Source: Kuschelorhynchus macadamiae (taxonomy: Eukaryota; Arthropoda; Insecta; Coleoptera; Curculionidae). Taken from it: DNA of 64,000 nucleotides. The position numbers were made by a program, and so were the translations under genes. Below the pieces are notes generated by a model that saw nothing but the letters and a program-made list of their open reading frames with translations, was not told where the DNA came from and made no database searches. Shown here one piece after another: positions 19,367 to 30,433 of this stretch. The stretch is from contig JAUTXW010002366.1 in the NCBI GenBank assembly GCA_030620095.1, positions 303,001 to 367,000 of the forward strand. Reading direction: 5' to 3'. Numbering within the stretch: the first letter of the stretch is position 1; every line of letters begins with the position of its first letter.

Positions 19367-20279
19367 TTGGACATGTGTGCACAAAAATATAAAATTGAGG
19401 AAGCACGCATTTTAAAAAATGACAAAAGTAAAAAACTTATAAAAGAATTATCGCGATATAAAGACGAAATAATAAAAGCCGGCATTAAAATATGTATTAT
19501 TAAAGACGCAAAGCAGGTAGAAGACAAAGAAACTAGACAAACAAAAAAAAAGTGCAAACTGACCAAATTCGTTGAATGCTATGCACTGCCTACGAAAGAG
19601 GCACACGTTGTAGCCAAATCGTTTGTTAAAAATTTTATATTACGTTTCGATATCCCGCAGGAAACTGTCACAAACCAAGGCAAAGAATTTATTGCAAATA
19701 TCTTTCAAGAGTCATGTAAATTATTAGGCATAAAAACTTTTAATTCGACAGCTTACCACCATGAAGCACTCGGTGCTTTAGAGAACTCACACAAACATTC
19801 AGGAGCATATTTGAGAACGCAAATGTCAAAACATACAGATAATTGGAGTACATGGGTACCATATTGGTGCTTTGCACGTAACAATACTGTACATACAGAG
19901 ACCAAATATACTCCTTATGAGCTTGTGTTTGGAAAACTCAGTCAGTTAGCTTCAAATATTTCTGATAGCGTGGATCCCTTATATAATTTTGACGACTACC
20001 CAAAAGAACTTAAATATAGACTTCAAAGTGCTTGTAATGACGCTAGAAATAATTTGATAATTTCAAAGTATACACGAAAAAAAAAATTCGATAAAAAGTC
20101 TAATAACATAACTTACAATATAGGTGATAAAATACTTGTTTTAAATGATAATATGATTAGTAAACTAGATACATTATATACAGGTCCTTATGAAGTATTA
20201 GAAGATAAAAACGCCAATGTTTTATTAAAAATAAAGGATAAGCCAATCGAAAGACATAAAAATAGAATTAAGCATTGTG
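19367..20279 (+). pseudogene. Gypsy-1 integrase, cut by LINE insertion at its stop codon
   Basis: The catalytic core reads VTNQGKEF where D is expected before QG: the second catalytic Asp is Asn. The catalytic Glu is present in LGALENSHK. The first part of the core is missing (KDAKQVEDKETRQTKKK joins to LTKFVECYALPTKEA). The C-terminal GDKILVLN and YTGPYEVLE are preserved. The coding end RIKH runs into the LINE target site AAGCATTG (20270-20277); on the far side AAG CAT TGA gives the natural stop at 28631-28633. Confidence 0.85.
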
Positions 20280-20412
20280 TGTGTTCGACTGCGGTACCGT
20301 TCGGTTGTGCTTTGTTTTGCGTTCCTCGCGGTCGAGCTGCTTCGCAGTACGTGTGTTTGTTCTGTTTTGTTTTCGCTGTGTATTTTTGTTTCGAATTTTT
20401 CATTTTCTAAAT

Positions 20413-22067
20413 ATGGCTGAATACAAGTGTGACAATTGCCGTAAAGAGTTTTCAGAGAAAGACAAATACAATAAACTTCGTTGTAATGGCGAGTGTAAAC
20501 GATCTTTTTGCATGAATTGCACGGGCCTTGATAAGGCTACCACAAAAATCTTGATATTACAAAAATCAACCCACCTCCGGTTTTTCTGCGCCCTGTGCGA
20601 CTCCCCTAGTTTAAAATATCTCAACGATAAAATCACAAAGGTATCTCAAAATTTGATTCCACATGAACTTTTTGATTCAGTCGCAAACCGTGTATCCCAA
20701 TTGTCAAGTAGTGTACCGACAATTTCTGAAATGTATGACATTTTAGTGAAGAGTGAATCCAGGTGGGATCTCATGGAGAAAAAGATTGACGATATCCACA
20801 ATCTCTCGAGGGAGTTTTCCGCTTACAAGCCAGATATGTTATTAAAGTCTCTAAGGGATATGGAACAGAATATTTTCAATATTTCCCAAATCCTCTTCAA
20901 CAATGCCGGAGAAGCGATAAAAATCCAAGTACAGGACTCCTTCTCAATTGAATTAAAAGCAGGTATTGCTAACATTAAGAGCAACCTAACTTATGTAACT
21001 GACTTGGTAAAGGAGTTATACTCCAAATATGAAAACCAACATAAGTGTAAGCATATCAAAAATACATACCCTACCACCATATCCTTGCCTACACCAACTA
21101 TGGAAACTACCTGCTCCACCGCCTCTACACAAACTGAGGTAAAACCTACGGATATTCCCAGTACTACTGAAGGCTCCAGCAAGCTGGCTTGTAATAATAC
21201 ACAACGGTGGCACTATGTAGTCGTAAGAAATCTTCCTGCAGGGTTTACGCCTAACAACATAGTTCACTACGTTAAGGAGAAGCCTGGGACTATAGAGTTT
21301 ATTCGCTGCTACCACCTAATCAATCATATCTCAAATATTGATTTTAAATTGGAACTCAGTCAAAAAAGTCAGCTGAAAAGCTTTTAGACAGCAATCTATG
21401 GCCCCATGGCGTAGTAATAAAACGGTCAGCTATATCCGAACTTTCAGAAAAATCTACACCGAACCCCCCACCTCCCTCCACACCGAAAAAACTGCCCACC
21501 AACTCGAGCTCCGTCAGTTCACTGGTTGTCTCCTCTCCAATTTCTCAAAAGGGCACTATAATATCTTCTGACAAAGAGGCCATTGCTGCCTGCAAAGCAA
21601 ATGTCTTGTTGAGCGACAACTGCTACAGTCTTTCCAAGAAAGCTCCTATTGACCAAGAACCTATTTTTGATCCAATGTCTCCCCCAACAGTGAAGCTTAC
21701 GCAAACCGAAAAAAGTTCTGATAACCGTTTCCTCATGTCTAGACTAAGAGAACCAGCCATTTTAAAGGCCTTCAAGTTATATCTCGCCTTCCTGCACGAC
21801 CAACCTGCGCCAATTCACTTTGAAGGGTTTACAAATACAAGCACCAGGCTGTTTTTGGCTTCTGAAGGCATTCCTATAGATTATAGAACACTACATAAGA
21901 TATATTTCGATTTTCATGCTGCTTACGGATTTAACGCAGCAGAAATGGAAGCGGATCTTGCAGCCTATGGATCCTATATATCTTCGGAGAGAACGATCCA
22001 TCTTCAGAGGACCAGAGAATGCCATAAAAACTATTTTACCAGCAATTCTCCCAAAAAAAATTTTTAG
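20413..22067 (+). pseudogene. LINE ORF1 with PHD-like zinc finger
   Basis: ATG at 20413. Residues 5-60 form a Cys4-His-Cys3-like finger (YKCDNCRKEF, RCNGECKRSFCMNCTG, FFCALCDSP). A likely coiled-coil middle is followed by an RRM-like YVVVRNLPAGFTPNNIV. A one-base change in an A6 tract near 21366 shifts the frame; the protein then continues through a Pro/Ser-rich linker to 22067. About 550 residues in total. PHD fingers are known in ORF1 of CR1/L2-type LINEs. It binds element RNA in its relatives. Confidence 0.75.
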
Positions 22068-22129
22068 AAAACACGACGTGTCCTGAGGAACTAGATTCCT
22101 CAAAACTTCCTGTTGTTACTAGTCTTAAT

Positions 22130-22480
22130 ATGGTTCTAATTAATATTGCTTCTCTAAGAAATAAAACTGACGAGTTGTACCTATTTCTGGAAGCATTGGA
22201 GTTCCCCCAACTTGTTGCAATTACTGAGCACTGGCTGAATCTAAACGAACCCTTTTATATTGAGAGGTATACTACAATAGCTAGATATGACAGAAAAAAC
22301 TCAGCTCATGGGGAACACTGATTCTATCCCTAAATGGAGATTTCATGTCGGTATCTAAATATGATCATTTGTTAGCGGATAGCTCTTTTGAATTCTCTAT
22401 GGTATATAATCAAAACCTTGATCTTTATGTAATTTGTATTTATAGATCACCAAACTCTGATGTACAATCATTTTTAAATA
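22130..22480 (+). pseudogene. LINE ORF2 endonuclease, first part
   Basis: The APE-type endonuclease start (NIASLRNKTDELYLFLE, ITEHWLN) is open to 22321, then after a one-base loss continues to VICIYRSPNSDVQSFLN at 22480. There the antisense LINE is inserted. The continuation at 25822 (SLLDSLPIKGKKILCGDFNID) is in frame. Confidence 0.8.
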
Positions 22481-25400
22481 ATAATAATAATAATAATAAT
22501 AAGACGTTTATTAGTTACCAATAAATACAGTTAACGAATTAACTTAAAATAACAATTATTATTATGATAATAATCATGGTAACTAACGGGCCTTGTTTTC
22601 AGATTTCAGGGGATGTTCATTCCCCGGATTCTGTTGAGGCCAAAAATATAAGAAATGAAAAAGAAATTTATAAGCAGCTAGCAGTTAAATTTTTTTAAAA
22701 AAATTTGAAAAAAAAACATAGAAGCAATAAAAGCACACACTAAAAGGAAAATGGAAGATGGATAAGGATAGGGAAAAAGGAAAGTATTAAGTTTCAAATT
22801 TAGCATTCTGTAGCATAGACAATCAATTAAACATGGTTTAGAAGAAGTAGTTTGGTTTTTCTCTTGAAAACTTTTTCTGAGACAGTAAAATCATTTATTT
22901 TGAATTTGTTTATTAAATGTGCAATTAAATAAGAAAAAGACCTTTTAAAAAATTCTTTGTTGTGTGACGGTATAGTTAATAGATTTTTTCGTCTTATATT
23001 AAGATTATGCACATCAGTACGATAAGTTATTTTTTGTGCAAATATAGTGTAGTCTTAAACTTAAGAATTTTATAAAAAAGGACAAGAGCATGTAAGACTC
23101 GTCTATTGTGCATATTTAACCAATTTGCTTCTTTTAATTTATGAGAAATGTGTTCACGTCTTCTTATACCAAAAATAAGCCTTAGACAGGAATTTTGGAG
23201 TTTTTGTAATCTATTAGCATCGGCATTATCAAGACAAGGTCCATAGATGGTGTCACAGAAGTTTAATGGTGATAACACTAGTGCATCACAAAGCATTTTC
23301 TTAATGTTATAGCTCAAAAAGTGCCTTTGCGAAAATATTGTTTTTAAGGCGGAATATCCACTTTTTAGTTTAAGAGTAACATGTTCCTTAAATCTAAGTT
23401 TATGATCCATTATGAGTCCCAGATTTTTGGCAGAGTTTTTAAAATCTATTGGATCATTATTTATGTGTAGATTTAAGTTATCTAAAATATTCATTCGATT
23501 GATATTACCACAAAAAAGAATAGCTACTGATTTGGTTGGGTTAATCTTTAAGAGGAGCTTTTGAGTTTCACTATATAAAGTGTCCAAATCCGCGTTAATG
23601 CACCTATTGGCCTCGGCTATATCAGTACTTTTAAATGAATAATATACCTGGGTATCATCTGCGTAGCAATGATGGCTACAATATTGAAATTTATTTATTA
23701 ATTGCGACGTATAGAGAGTATATAGTAACGGACCCAGAATGCTACCCTGAGGCACCCCAGAGGCAACATTAAGGGCTTTCGACATTTTACCATCAAGTAC
23801 TACTCTTTGTTTTCTGTCTGACAAAAAAGAAGACACCAGTGCCACCGCAGAATCGCTAAAACCCAGACACTGCAACAAAGCCAATAATATTTCGTGGTTG
23901 ACCAAGTCAAAAGCTTGAGTAAAATCCAAAAGAACCAAAACAATAGCTAGATTATTATAAAGGGCTTTAAATATATCATCCGTTACCTGAAATAATGCGG
24001 TTGCACAACCATAACCTTTACGGAAGCCAGACTGATATTCAGGGATCAAATTACTAATATTTAAATACTCAATTATTTGCTGTTCCATAACTTTTTCTAA
24101 TAGTTTAGAGAGAACTGAAAGAATCGATATTGAACGGATTTGTTTAAATTCAGTAGGATTTTTAACTTTAGGCAACGGAATAACATTGGCTTCCTTCCAT
24201 TGATCTGGAAAATGATTTTTTTCTAAACAAACATTTATAATATGAGTTAGTGGATTAATTATGGCAGGACAACAAAGTAAAATAAGTGTAATATTTAAAT
24301 TATCAGCTCCAAATGCTTTACTCTTTATGGTTTTTAGAATGGAAATTATTGTATCTTGCGTTATCAGCCTAAATTTAAATTCATTTTGTGTAATTTTATG
24401 TTCCTTAAAATTCTTAATAAATTCTTCATCAGGCTTTTTGTTATTTTTATTTATATTAGTAAAATAAGTATTAAGTTCTTCTACATTTTGCAAGGAGTTG
24501 GAAAGTTGTATATTTTGTTTTTTAGAAATATTAATTTTATTTAATTCTTGCCATGCTTCTTTATTACTGCACACTCCAAACCTATATGTTAAATACGCCT
24601 TTTTTTCCGATCTGATTGCGCTAGTAGTAAGATTTCTATACTGCTTGTATGTGTTCCAGTCCTCCCAATTTTTGGTGTTTCTAAACTTATTTAAGGTCCT
24701 ATTACGAAGCCTCTGCATTAATCTAATATTAGGAGTAATCCATGGTCTGTATGGCTTATTTTTACCTCTGATATTTTTTAAGGGAGCATGCAGGTTTATA
24801 ACGTCGAATAATGATTGGTTGAGAAAATCAACTTTGCTATTTATGTCCGCCATATGATACATTATGTGCCAAGGTATTAGTTCGATATCAGATTGAAATC
24901 GCTTATTGTTAACACTTTGTAAATTTCTGTATGTAAAGTTATAAGTATTAGATTTGGGTTCTCCAAAATTTATGTCGCAATAAATGAGCATATGGTCCGA
25001 TATCTCAACATCCCTTATTCCGCAAACCTCGATTGAATCTATATTTGAAAAAAGTAAATCAATTAAGGACATGTTTGTATTTGATATTCTAGTAGGTTCA
25101 GTTATATGCTGTTGCAAACCATAGACCTCAGTAATTTCACATAACGGTGCTTTTGTATTTAATTCGAGAAAGTTTATATTAAAATCACCTAGTAATAAAA
25201 GAGAATCATAGACAGTATAAAAATCGGTCATAATACTTTCAAGACGAGAATAGAATAAGTTTAAGTCACCCTTAGGAGGACGGTATATATTGCCTATTAA
25301 AATTTTTGTGTTGTTTACTTTTATTTCGATCCAAATATGTTCTAGAAAAGGGCAGGTTTCTCTAAGCATAACACGAAACTCAATACTTGCCTTTATATAC

Positions 25401-25821
25401 ACTGCGACACCACCACCTCTACCTAGCCTATCTTGCCTTATAAAATTGTAATTTTGTAGTTCCATGATCCGATCGGCGATATCTGCATGTAACCATGTCT
25501 TAGACACACCAATCAAATCATACTGAAAGTCAGCTACATGGCCTTGAAAAATGTGAAAATTATTTGACAGTGATCTTGCATTAATATGCGCGTACGAAAA
25601 CATTTACCATAAAAACATAAAACGAGGTACTTATCGCTGCTAAAAACAAACAACAAAAAAAAGGAGTAAAAGGTACGAGGATAAAGGAAAGGAGGTTACC
25701 AAAAAGTATATGCTTAGTTAGAAAAAGAAATTTAAGTAAAAACCAACTGCTTATAATTAATTATACAAATATCACCCTAGCAACAAGGAAAAAAGTAAAA
25801 AGTAAAAAAAATAGCCTGGTA
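22481..25821 (-). mobile_element. antisense full-ORF2 LINE inserted in LINE-1 endonuclease
   Basis: Minus-strand element: 3' tail of trinucleotide repeats ((TTA)n on its own strand, at 22478-22502), 540-base 3' UTR, one intact ORF2 and about 215 bases of pyrimidine-rich 5' leader with no ORF1. Host sequence reads TTTTTAAATA on the left and AGTTTGCTAG on the right, so there is little or no target duplication. The innermost and probably youngest retroelement of the nest. Confidence 0.85.
23027..25603 (-). CDS. LINE ORF2: endonuclease plus reverse transcriptase, intact
   Basis: 858 codons without interruption, ATG at 25603. The APE endonuclease occupies residues 1-220 (HINARSLSNN, YRPPKGDLN, LLGDFNINFLE, ISDHMLIYCD) and the reverse transcriptase about 430-720 (IPLPKVKNPTEFKQIRSIS, LLDFTQAFDLVNHEILL, SGVPQGSILGPLLYTLY, CYADDTQVYYS). 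Both active-site aspartates are present. The C-terminal LRLIFGIRRREHISHKL is typical of CR1/Jockey-like LINEs. It copies its RNA by target-primed reverse transcription. Length and state suggest recent activity, but no ORF1 is visible and the element may be 5' truncated. Confidence 0.92.
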   Translation of the reverse strand: MFSYAHINARSLSNNFHIFQGHVADFQYDLIGVSKTWLHADIADRIMELQNYNFIRQDRLGRGGGVAVYIKASIEFRVMLRETCPFLEHIWIEIKVNNTKILIGNIYRPPKGDLNLFYSRLESIMTDFYTVYDSLLLLGDFNINFLELNTKAPLCEITEVYGLQQHITEPTRISNTNMSLIDLLFSNIDSIEVCGIRDVEISDHMLIYCDINFGEPKSNTYNFTYRNLQSVNNKRFQSDIELIPWHIMYHMADINSKVDFLNQSLFDVINLHAPLKNIRGKNKPYRPWITPNIRLMQRLRNRTLNKFRNTKNWEDWNTYKQYRNLTTSAIRSEKKAYLTYRFGVCSNKEAWQELNKINISKKQNIQLSNSLQNVEELNTYFTNINKNNKKPDEEFIKNFKEHKITQNEFKFRLITQDTIISILKTIKSKAFGADNLNITLILLCCPAIINPLTHIINVCLEKNHFPDQWKEANVIPLPKVKNPTEFKQIRSISILSVLSKLLEKVMEQQIIEYLNISNLIPEYQSGFRKGYGCATALFQVTDDIFKALYNNLAIVLVLLDFTQAFDLVNHEILLALLQCLGFSDSAVALVSSFLSDRKQRVVLDGKMSKALNVASGVPQGSILGPLLYTLYTSQLINKFQYCSHHCYADDTQVYYSFKSTDIAEANRCINADLDTLYSETQKLLLKINPTKSVAILFCGNINRMNILDNLNLHINNDPIDFKNSAKNLGLIMDHKLRFKEHVTLKLKSGYSALKTIFSQRHFLSYNIKKMLCDALVLSPLNFCDTIYGPCLDNADANRLQKLQNSCLRLIFGIRRREHISHKLKEANWLNMHNRRVLHALVLFYKILKFKTTLYLHKK

Positions 25822-28193
25822 AGTTTGCTAGACAGTCTACCGATTAAAGGTAAAAAAATTCTATGCGGGGACTTTAATATTGACTATGCTACTATTTGTG
25901 CCATCCAAAAATATCTAATTTCTATATTCGACTCTTTCGGTCTTTCAATGCATGTATCCTCGCCAACTAGAATTTCAAAAAACTCTTCTTCTATCATCGA
26001 TTACATGGCGTCTGATTTTTCTCCATCAGAGGTGCATTCACAGGTCTATAACTCAGGTCTTTCCGATCACGAGGCGGTAATTTCCAGGTTTAGTTTACCT
26101 ATTAGTCCCTTACCAAGATCTAGCCATCGGGGCAGAATTTTCTCGGCCGCAAATTTCTCAGTATTTCATAATATTTGCTTTAACACCGATTGGAATTTTG
26201 AATCTGATGTCAACACAAACTTCAGAACTTTTTTAAATAAAACTTTAAGTGCTTTTAACAAGGCCTTCCCGCTTAAGAATATCAAACCTAAGCGGCATAA
26301 ACCGTGGACCACGAATTTCTGCTAAAAATATGCCCTCGCTCTCATATATAAAAAAATTCACCGACTCCTTTCTTATTCTCGACTATATCTCTAACTATAG
26401 GAGGATCTACACTACTCTTATTAAGTCAGCAAAAAAATTACACTACCGAAAACGTCTAACAAACTCAAATAACGTTTCAAAAGAAACCTGGTCCATCATC
26501 AATAACCTCAGAAACAAATCAAACCCTGTGACTCAGATCTTGCCAGGGGCTAATGATCTAAATGATTATTTTATTAATGTAAGCAAAAATGTTACCTCTA
26601 GTATCTCGCCAAGTTTGGACCCTCTTTCGTTTCTCCCCCCTTCAAAAAATTTAGCTGATAGCTTTTTCTTAAGTCCCGTTAGCAACACTGAACTATTGAA
26701 GGTAATAAATAATATCAAAAGTAAATCTTCGTGTAGCACTGCTGGCCTATCAATTAGAATATTCCTGAACTTGCACAGTCTCAGTCATAGAGGCCCTTAC
26801 AACATTAATAAATGAGTCCTTTATAAAAGGTATATTCCCTGATTGCCTTAAAACAGCTATAATTATTCCACTTCATAAAGGCGGCGAAAAAACTAACTTT
26901 TGCAATTATCGCCCAATTGCACTACTACCAGTGCTAACAAAAATCATCGAAAGGCTACTGAAGAATCGTCTTATGCCATTTCTCCTGAAACATCAGATAA
27001 TATCCCCGGAGCAGTTCGGATTTCTACCCAACAAGTGCACCAGCGACGCCATGTTCACGTTGCTAAGAGGCGTCTACTTATCTCTCAATAACAACCACCC
27101 AACTGCCTCAGTTTTTTGTGACTATGCGAAAGCCTTTGATTGTGTTAGTCATGAAATTCTGATAAACAAACTAAATTTTTATGGAATTCGTGGTACTTCT
27201 TTAAATTGGTTCAAATCTTATCTTGGGAAAAGGCAAGAACTTGTAAGGGCTAATGGTTCCGATTCTGATTGTAAGTTGATTACAAGTGGAGTCCCTCAAG
27301 GTTCAGTCTTGGGACCTATTCTTTTTTTGTTATACATTAATGATATCACGAACCTTAAAATTAATGGAAGAATTTCCCTTTTTGCTGACGACACAAGCAT
27401 AACTTGGAGTGATTTTGATACAACGTCTTTACACTCTAGTATCTCCATAGACTTGGTTATAATTAAGGCTTGGTCCGATTCCAATATGCTTTGTTTTAAT
27501 GTCGATAAAACGGTGGCGTTATCTTATAAGGGAACTTTACAACCACTTCAGGTACATAACAGCAATATTGAATACGTAGAGTCGGTTAAATTCCTGGGTT
27601 TAAATATAAATAACAACCTAAAATGGTCTAATCATATTAACACCTTAACTAAAAAACTTTCTACCGCCTGCTTCGCCATTCGATCAGTTTCAAAAGAACT
27701 AGACTTTCCTTTTGCCAGACTTACTTATTTCTCTTTATTTGAATCCCACCTCCGCTATGGCCTTCCCTTTTGGGGCTGCTGTACCACCGAGCAATTTCGT
27801 AGTATTTTTATGATTCAAAAGAGAGCCATTCGTTATTTGTTTGGTCTAAATAATAGAGCTCACTGCCAATACTATTTCAAAAAACATGAAATATTAACAC
27901 TTCCTGCATTATTTATTTTGGAAACGGTATGTTTGCTGAGAAAACATATAAACACCCTCCCAGAAAGGCCACAACATGTATACCCTACCAGAAACTCTAG
28001 GCATCATATATATCTTCCCATTCCTTCCTCAGAATTAATAAAAAAATCAATTATTTACAACGCCATAAAACTTTACAATAATCTGCCAGTACATTTAAAA
28101 TCTATCCCTATGCTTGCACAATTTCGAAAAAACACCAAAGCATACCTCATTGAGAGACCATTTTACGGCCTTAATGATTTTTACAGCGAGTAA
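25822..28193 (+). pseudogene. LINE-1 ORF2 continued: endonuclease end and reverse transcriptase
   Basis: Endonuclease continues with CGDFNIDYAT and SDHEAVISRF (to 26325), with frame changes near 26310 and 26800. The RT domain is then open from about 26820 to 28193: IIPLHKGGEKTNFCNYRPIA, VFCDYAKAFDCVSHEIL, SGVPQGSVLGPILFLLYIND and LFADDTSITW, with the catalytic DD intact. It ends in the usual CR1/Jockey tail (LYNNLPVHLKSI). Without the insertion and two indels it would be a complete ORF2. Confidence 0.88.
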
Positions 28194-28624
28194 GTCTCTT
28201 TAAATTGTCACTAAATTCGCTTGTTTACTTAAATCTTTTGTGAGTCATGTCCTAACTCGTAGCATAGAATTTTGAAAATCATCAGAGAAAAGAACTGTCG
28301 AACATTCACTTAAAACTTAATTATTTTTGTTAAGTATTGGATTAAAAACAAAATTTAATTCTTTTTTTTTATACTACATTCTACACTAGTTCATTATACC
28401 TTCTGTTTAACATCACAATTATTTGTATAACTATAATAACATAGAGTTTAAGGTCGCATAGTTGCAATTTTGATTTCAATGTCATCGAAATTATTCACCT
28501 CGTACATGTGTGTTTGTTTACTTTTATAAGGTTATTAGGATTCATTAACTGTTTTGCGGCAATGTTATGTTATATTCTAACGTGTGTTTTACGATTTGGT
28601 AAATTGGTAATTTACATTTTTAAA
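28194..28624 (+). other. LINE-1 3' UTR
   Basis: AT-rich non-coding sequence between the ORF2 stop and the right target duplication AAGCATTG at 28625. The exact 3' tail is not a clear poly(A) or simple repeat. Confidence 0.6.
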
Positions 28625-28746
28625 AAGCATTGACCTATCGAAATTCTTTTCGATTAATGTTTTGATATGTCTTATTTTAGGTATATTTTGCTTTGTCCAT
28701 AAAATTGTAAAATTTTTCTGCGGCAATAAAGCATACTTTTGTTTGT

Positions 28747-29015
28747 TTGTATTATGAATCAATTGTACCCATATTCCAGCTACACAGATATTAACCATAT
28801 TATACAAGTGCTGTTATAAAACTATGTATACAATATCAATAATGATTGGGGTTACTTGCACGACTAATTAAGCATAATCGTAATATTAAGTAGGTTACTA
28901 AACCATAACAATTGTGTTAAGTTAATGTAATAATTTTGGGAAATATAGATATGTTTGACCGTTCAAATCGACAACACGGTGCGTGATTTCAACCCCCTAC
29001 AAACCCGCATATCAT
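28747..29015 (+). repeat. Gypsy-1 3' LTR (approximate)
   Basis: Shares TGTATTATG...GATATTAACCATATTATACAAGTG with the 5' remnant at 16843-16897 (about 60% by eye overall, near-exact over the last 24 bases) and ends at the ATTAG duplication. The start is uncertain because no clear polypurine tract precedes it. Confidence 0.5.
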
Positions 29016-29020
29016 ATTAG

Positions 29021-29990
29021 ATCTTTTATATCCCAAAGAACTATATGAATTACATAAAGATTTATCCATCTGTCCTGAACATTGTGTTCCACCTGTTTCC
29101 AAATCCAAAGTTTTAAAATTACGTACAATATTCTACAATAAAGAAAACAATATTATTCATTATAGAAATCTAAAACAAGCCCTTTAACTAGGTTTAAAAA
29201 TTATTAAAATTCATAGAGTTCTCAAATTTAAACAATCGGCCTACTATAAAAAATTTATTGACTTAAACACCGAACTAAGAAAACAAAGTAAAAACAATCA
29301 TGATAAAAACTTTTATAAACTAATCAATAACGCTAAATTTGGAAAAGCTATGGAAAATGTGAGAAAATATAAAGATGTAAAATTGGTTACACAATGGTCA
29401 GGTAGATATGGAGCAAACTATTATATTTCAAAACCAAATTTTCACAGTCTGTCAATTTTTGATGATAACATGGTTTTAATTGAAATGTCCAAATTAAATG
29501 TAACTTCCAATAAACCAATCTATTCAGGTTTTTCAATTTTAGACATTTCATAGACAATAGTCTATGGTTTTCATTATAACAATATTAAGAAAAAATTTGG
29601 TGACTGCAAAATTACTGTACACAGACACTGATTCATTGATCTAATCATATTAAAGAAGATATAAATAAATTTGATACTTCAGATTATGATGAAAATAATG
29701 TGTTTGGTATACAAGATGTATTCTTATAAAGTTGGTACTGATTCCAACAAAGAAAAAATGCATAAAAAGGCAAAAGGAATAAAACCATGCTCTTTAAAAA
29801 TAATAACATTTGATGATTATTATCAATACCTTTTTAATTACACCAAATTACTGAGTGTTCTCAAAAATTAACTAAATCCTTTAAACACGATGTTTACACC
29901 ATTGATCAGAGGAAAGTAGCGCTGAATCCATCAGACGATAAGCGAATTCTAAATTATTTATATACTGACAGAGAGCCTTGAGGATATACT
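29021..29990 (+). pseudogene. pPolB copy B, second half (motif B and C)
   Basis: Continues copy B in frame: YPKELYELHKDLSICPEH, HYRNLKQAL, then motif B as NNAKFGKAMENV, KPIYSGFSILDIS, motif C YTDTDS at about 29617-29634, and a degraded C-terminus (KAKGIKPCSLK, NPSDDKRI). Several stops and frameshifts. It shows what copy A had before its TA expansion: a single Ser lies between KPIY and GFSILD here. Confidence 0.85.
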
Positions 29991-30190
29991 AAAATGTAAT
30001 CGTTTTTTTTTTGTTTTTGTACATATGCCATCCGAAGCACCATTGCGCCTAGAACCCTGTCAGATATACTACTGCCCGTTTTATAAATAATATTTATTCT
30101 GTAAAGTTTGCAACCATTACTCATATAACTTGATTTCTGTAATTGCCCTAGAAAATATCCTGAACTCTATGGCGTTCACGGACATCATAT

Positions 30191-30433
30191 GGAAGTCAGA
30201 GTCACTTATCATATTTTAGAGGCACATTTAACGAGAATAAAAACACCGTGTATTTATTAGTAGCCTGAAATTTTGCATATAACCAAGCGCGAAAAAATAA
30301 TTATCAATCAACCTATTTGGACAGACTTCGTTTCGAAAGAAGAGTCATGAATTCAGAAACATTATTATCTAAAATTTTTGATGAAAAATATAGAAATAAA
30401 ATGTATATTCAGAGGTTTAGCGTTATCAAATAA
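30191..30433 (+). pseudogene. hypothetical ORF downstream of pPolB copy B
   Basis: 81 codons in one frame with a single internal TGA (about 30266), basic and Tyr/Arg-rich (STYLDRLRFERRV, KIFDEKYRNKMYIQRF), no ATG at the start. It lies about 200 bases beyond the polymerase remnant on the same strand, where other copies also have unrecognised ORFs. Not recognised; might be part of the virus-like element. Confidence 0.3.

Larger units (their letters stand above)
20278..28624 (+). mobile_element. LINE-1 here: CR1/Jockey-type non-LTR retrotransposon
   Basis: Flanked by AAGCATTG (20270-20277 and 28625-28632). A GC-richer 5' UTR (20278-20412) precedes ORF1 with a PHD-like finger and ORF2 with endonuclease and RT; a 3' UTR of about 430 bases follows 28193. 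It is itself split at 22480/25822 by an antisense LINE. It appears near full length but has several frameshifts. Confidence 0.85.
16843..29015 (+). mobile_element. Gypsy-1 LTR retrotransposon, host of nested LINEs
   Basis: Inserted in polymerase copy B: ATTAG is present on both sides (16838-16842, 29016-29020), and removing the insert restores the polymerase reading frame. With a 6-base, one-mismatch duplication the element would run TGTAATAT...CATATCA, giving TG...CA ends. Only about 55 bases of the 5' LTR remain (16843-16897); the 3' LTR is about 28747-29015. The shared block GATATTAACCATATTA (16874 and 28786) links the two. Coding content is gag, protease, RT-RNase H and integrase, all damaged; 20278-28624 is a later LINE insertion. 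Confidence 0.8.

Noticed and set aside
24261..24857. Plus-strand ORFs inside the antisense LINE
   Set aside because: Shadow frames of the intact 858-codon ORF2.
16874..28809. GATATTAACCATATTA repeats as a long target duplication
   Set aside because: The polymerase frame resumes at 29021 and not at 28810, so these are better explained as LTR sequence.
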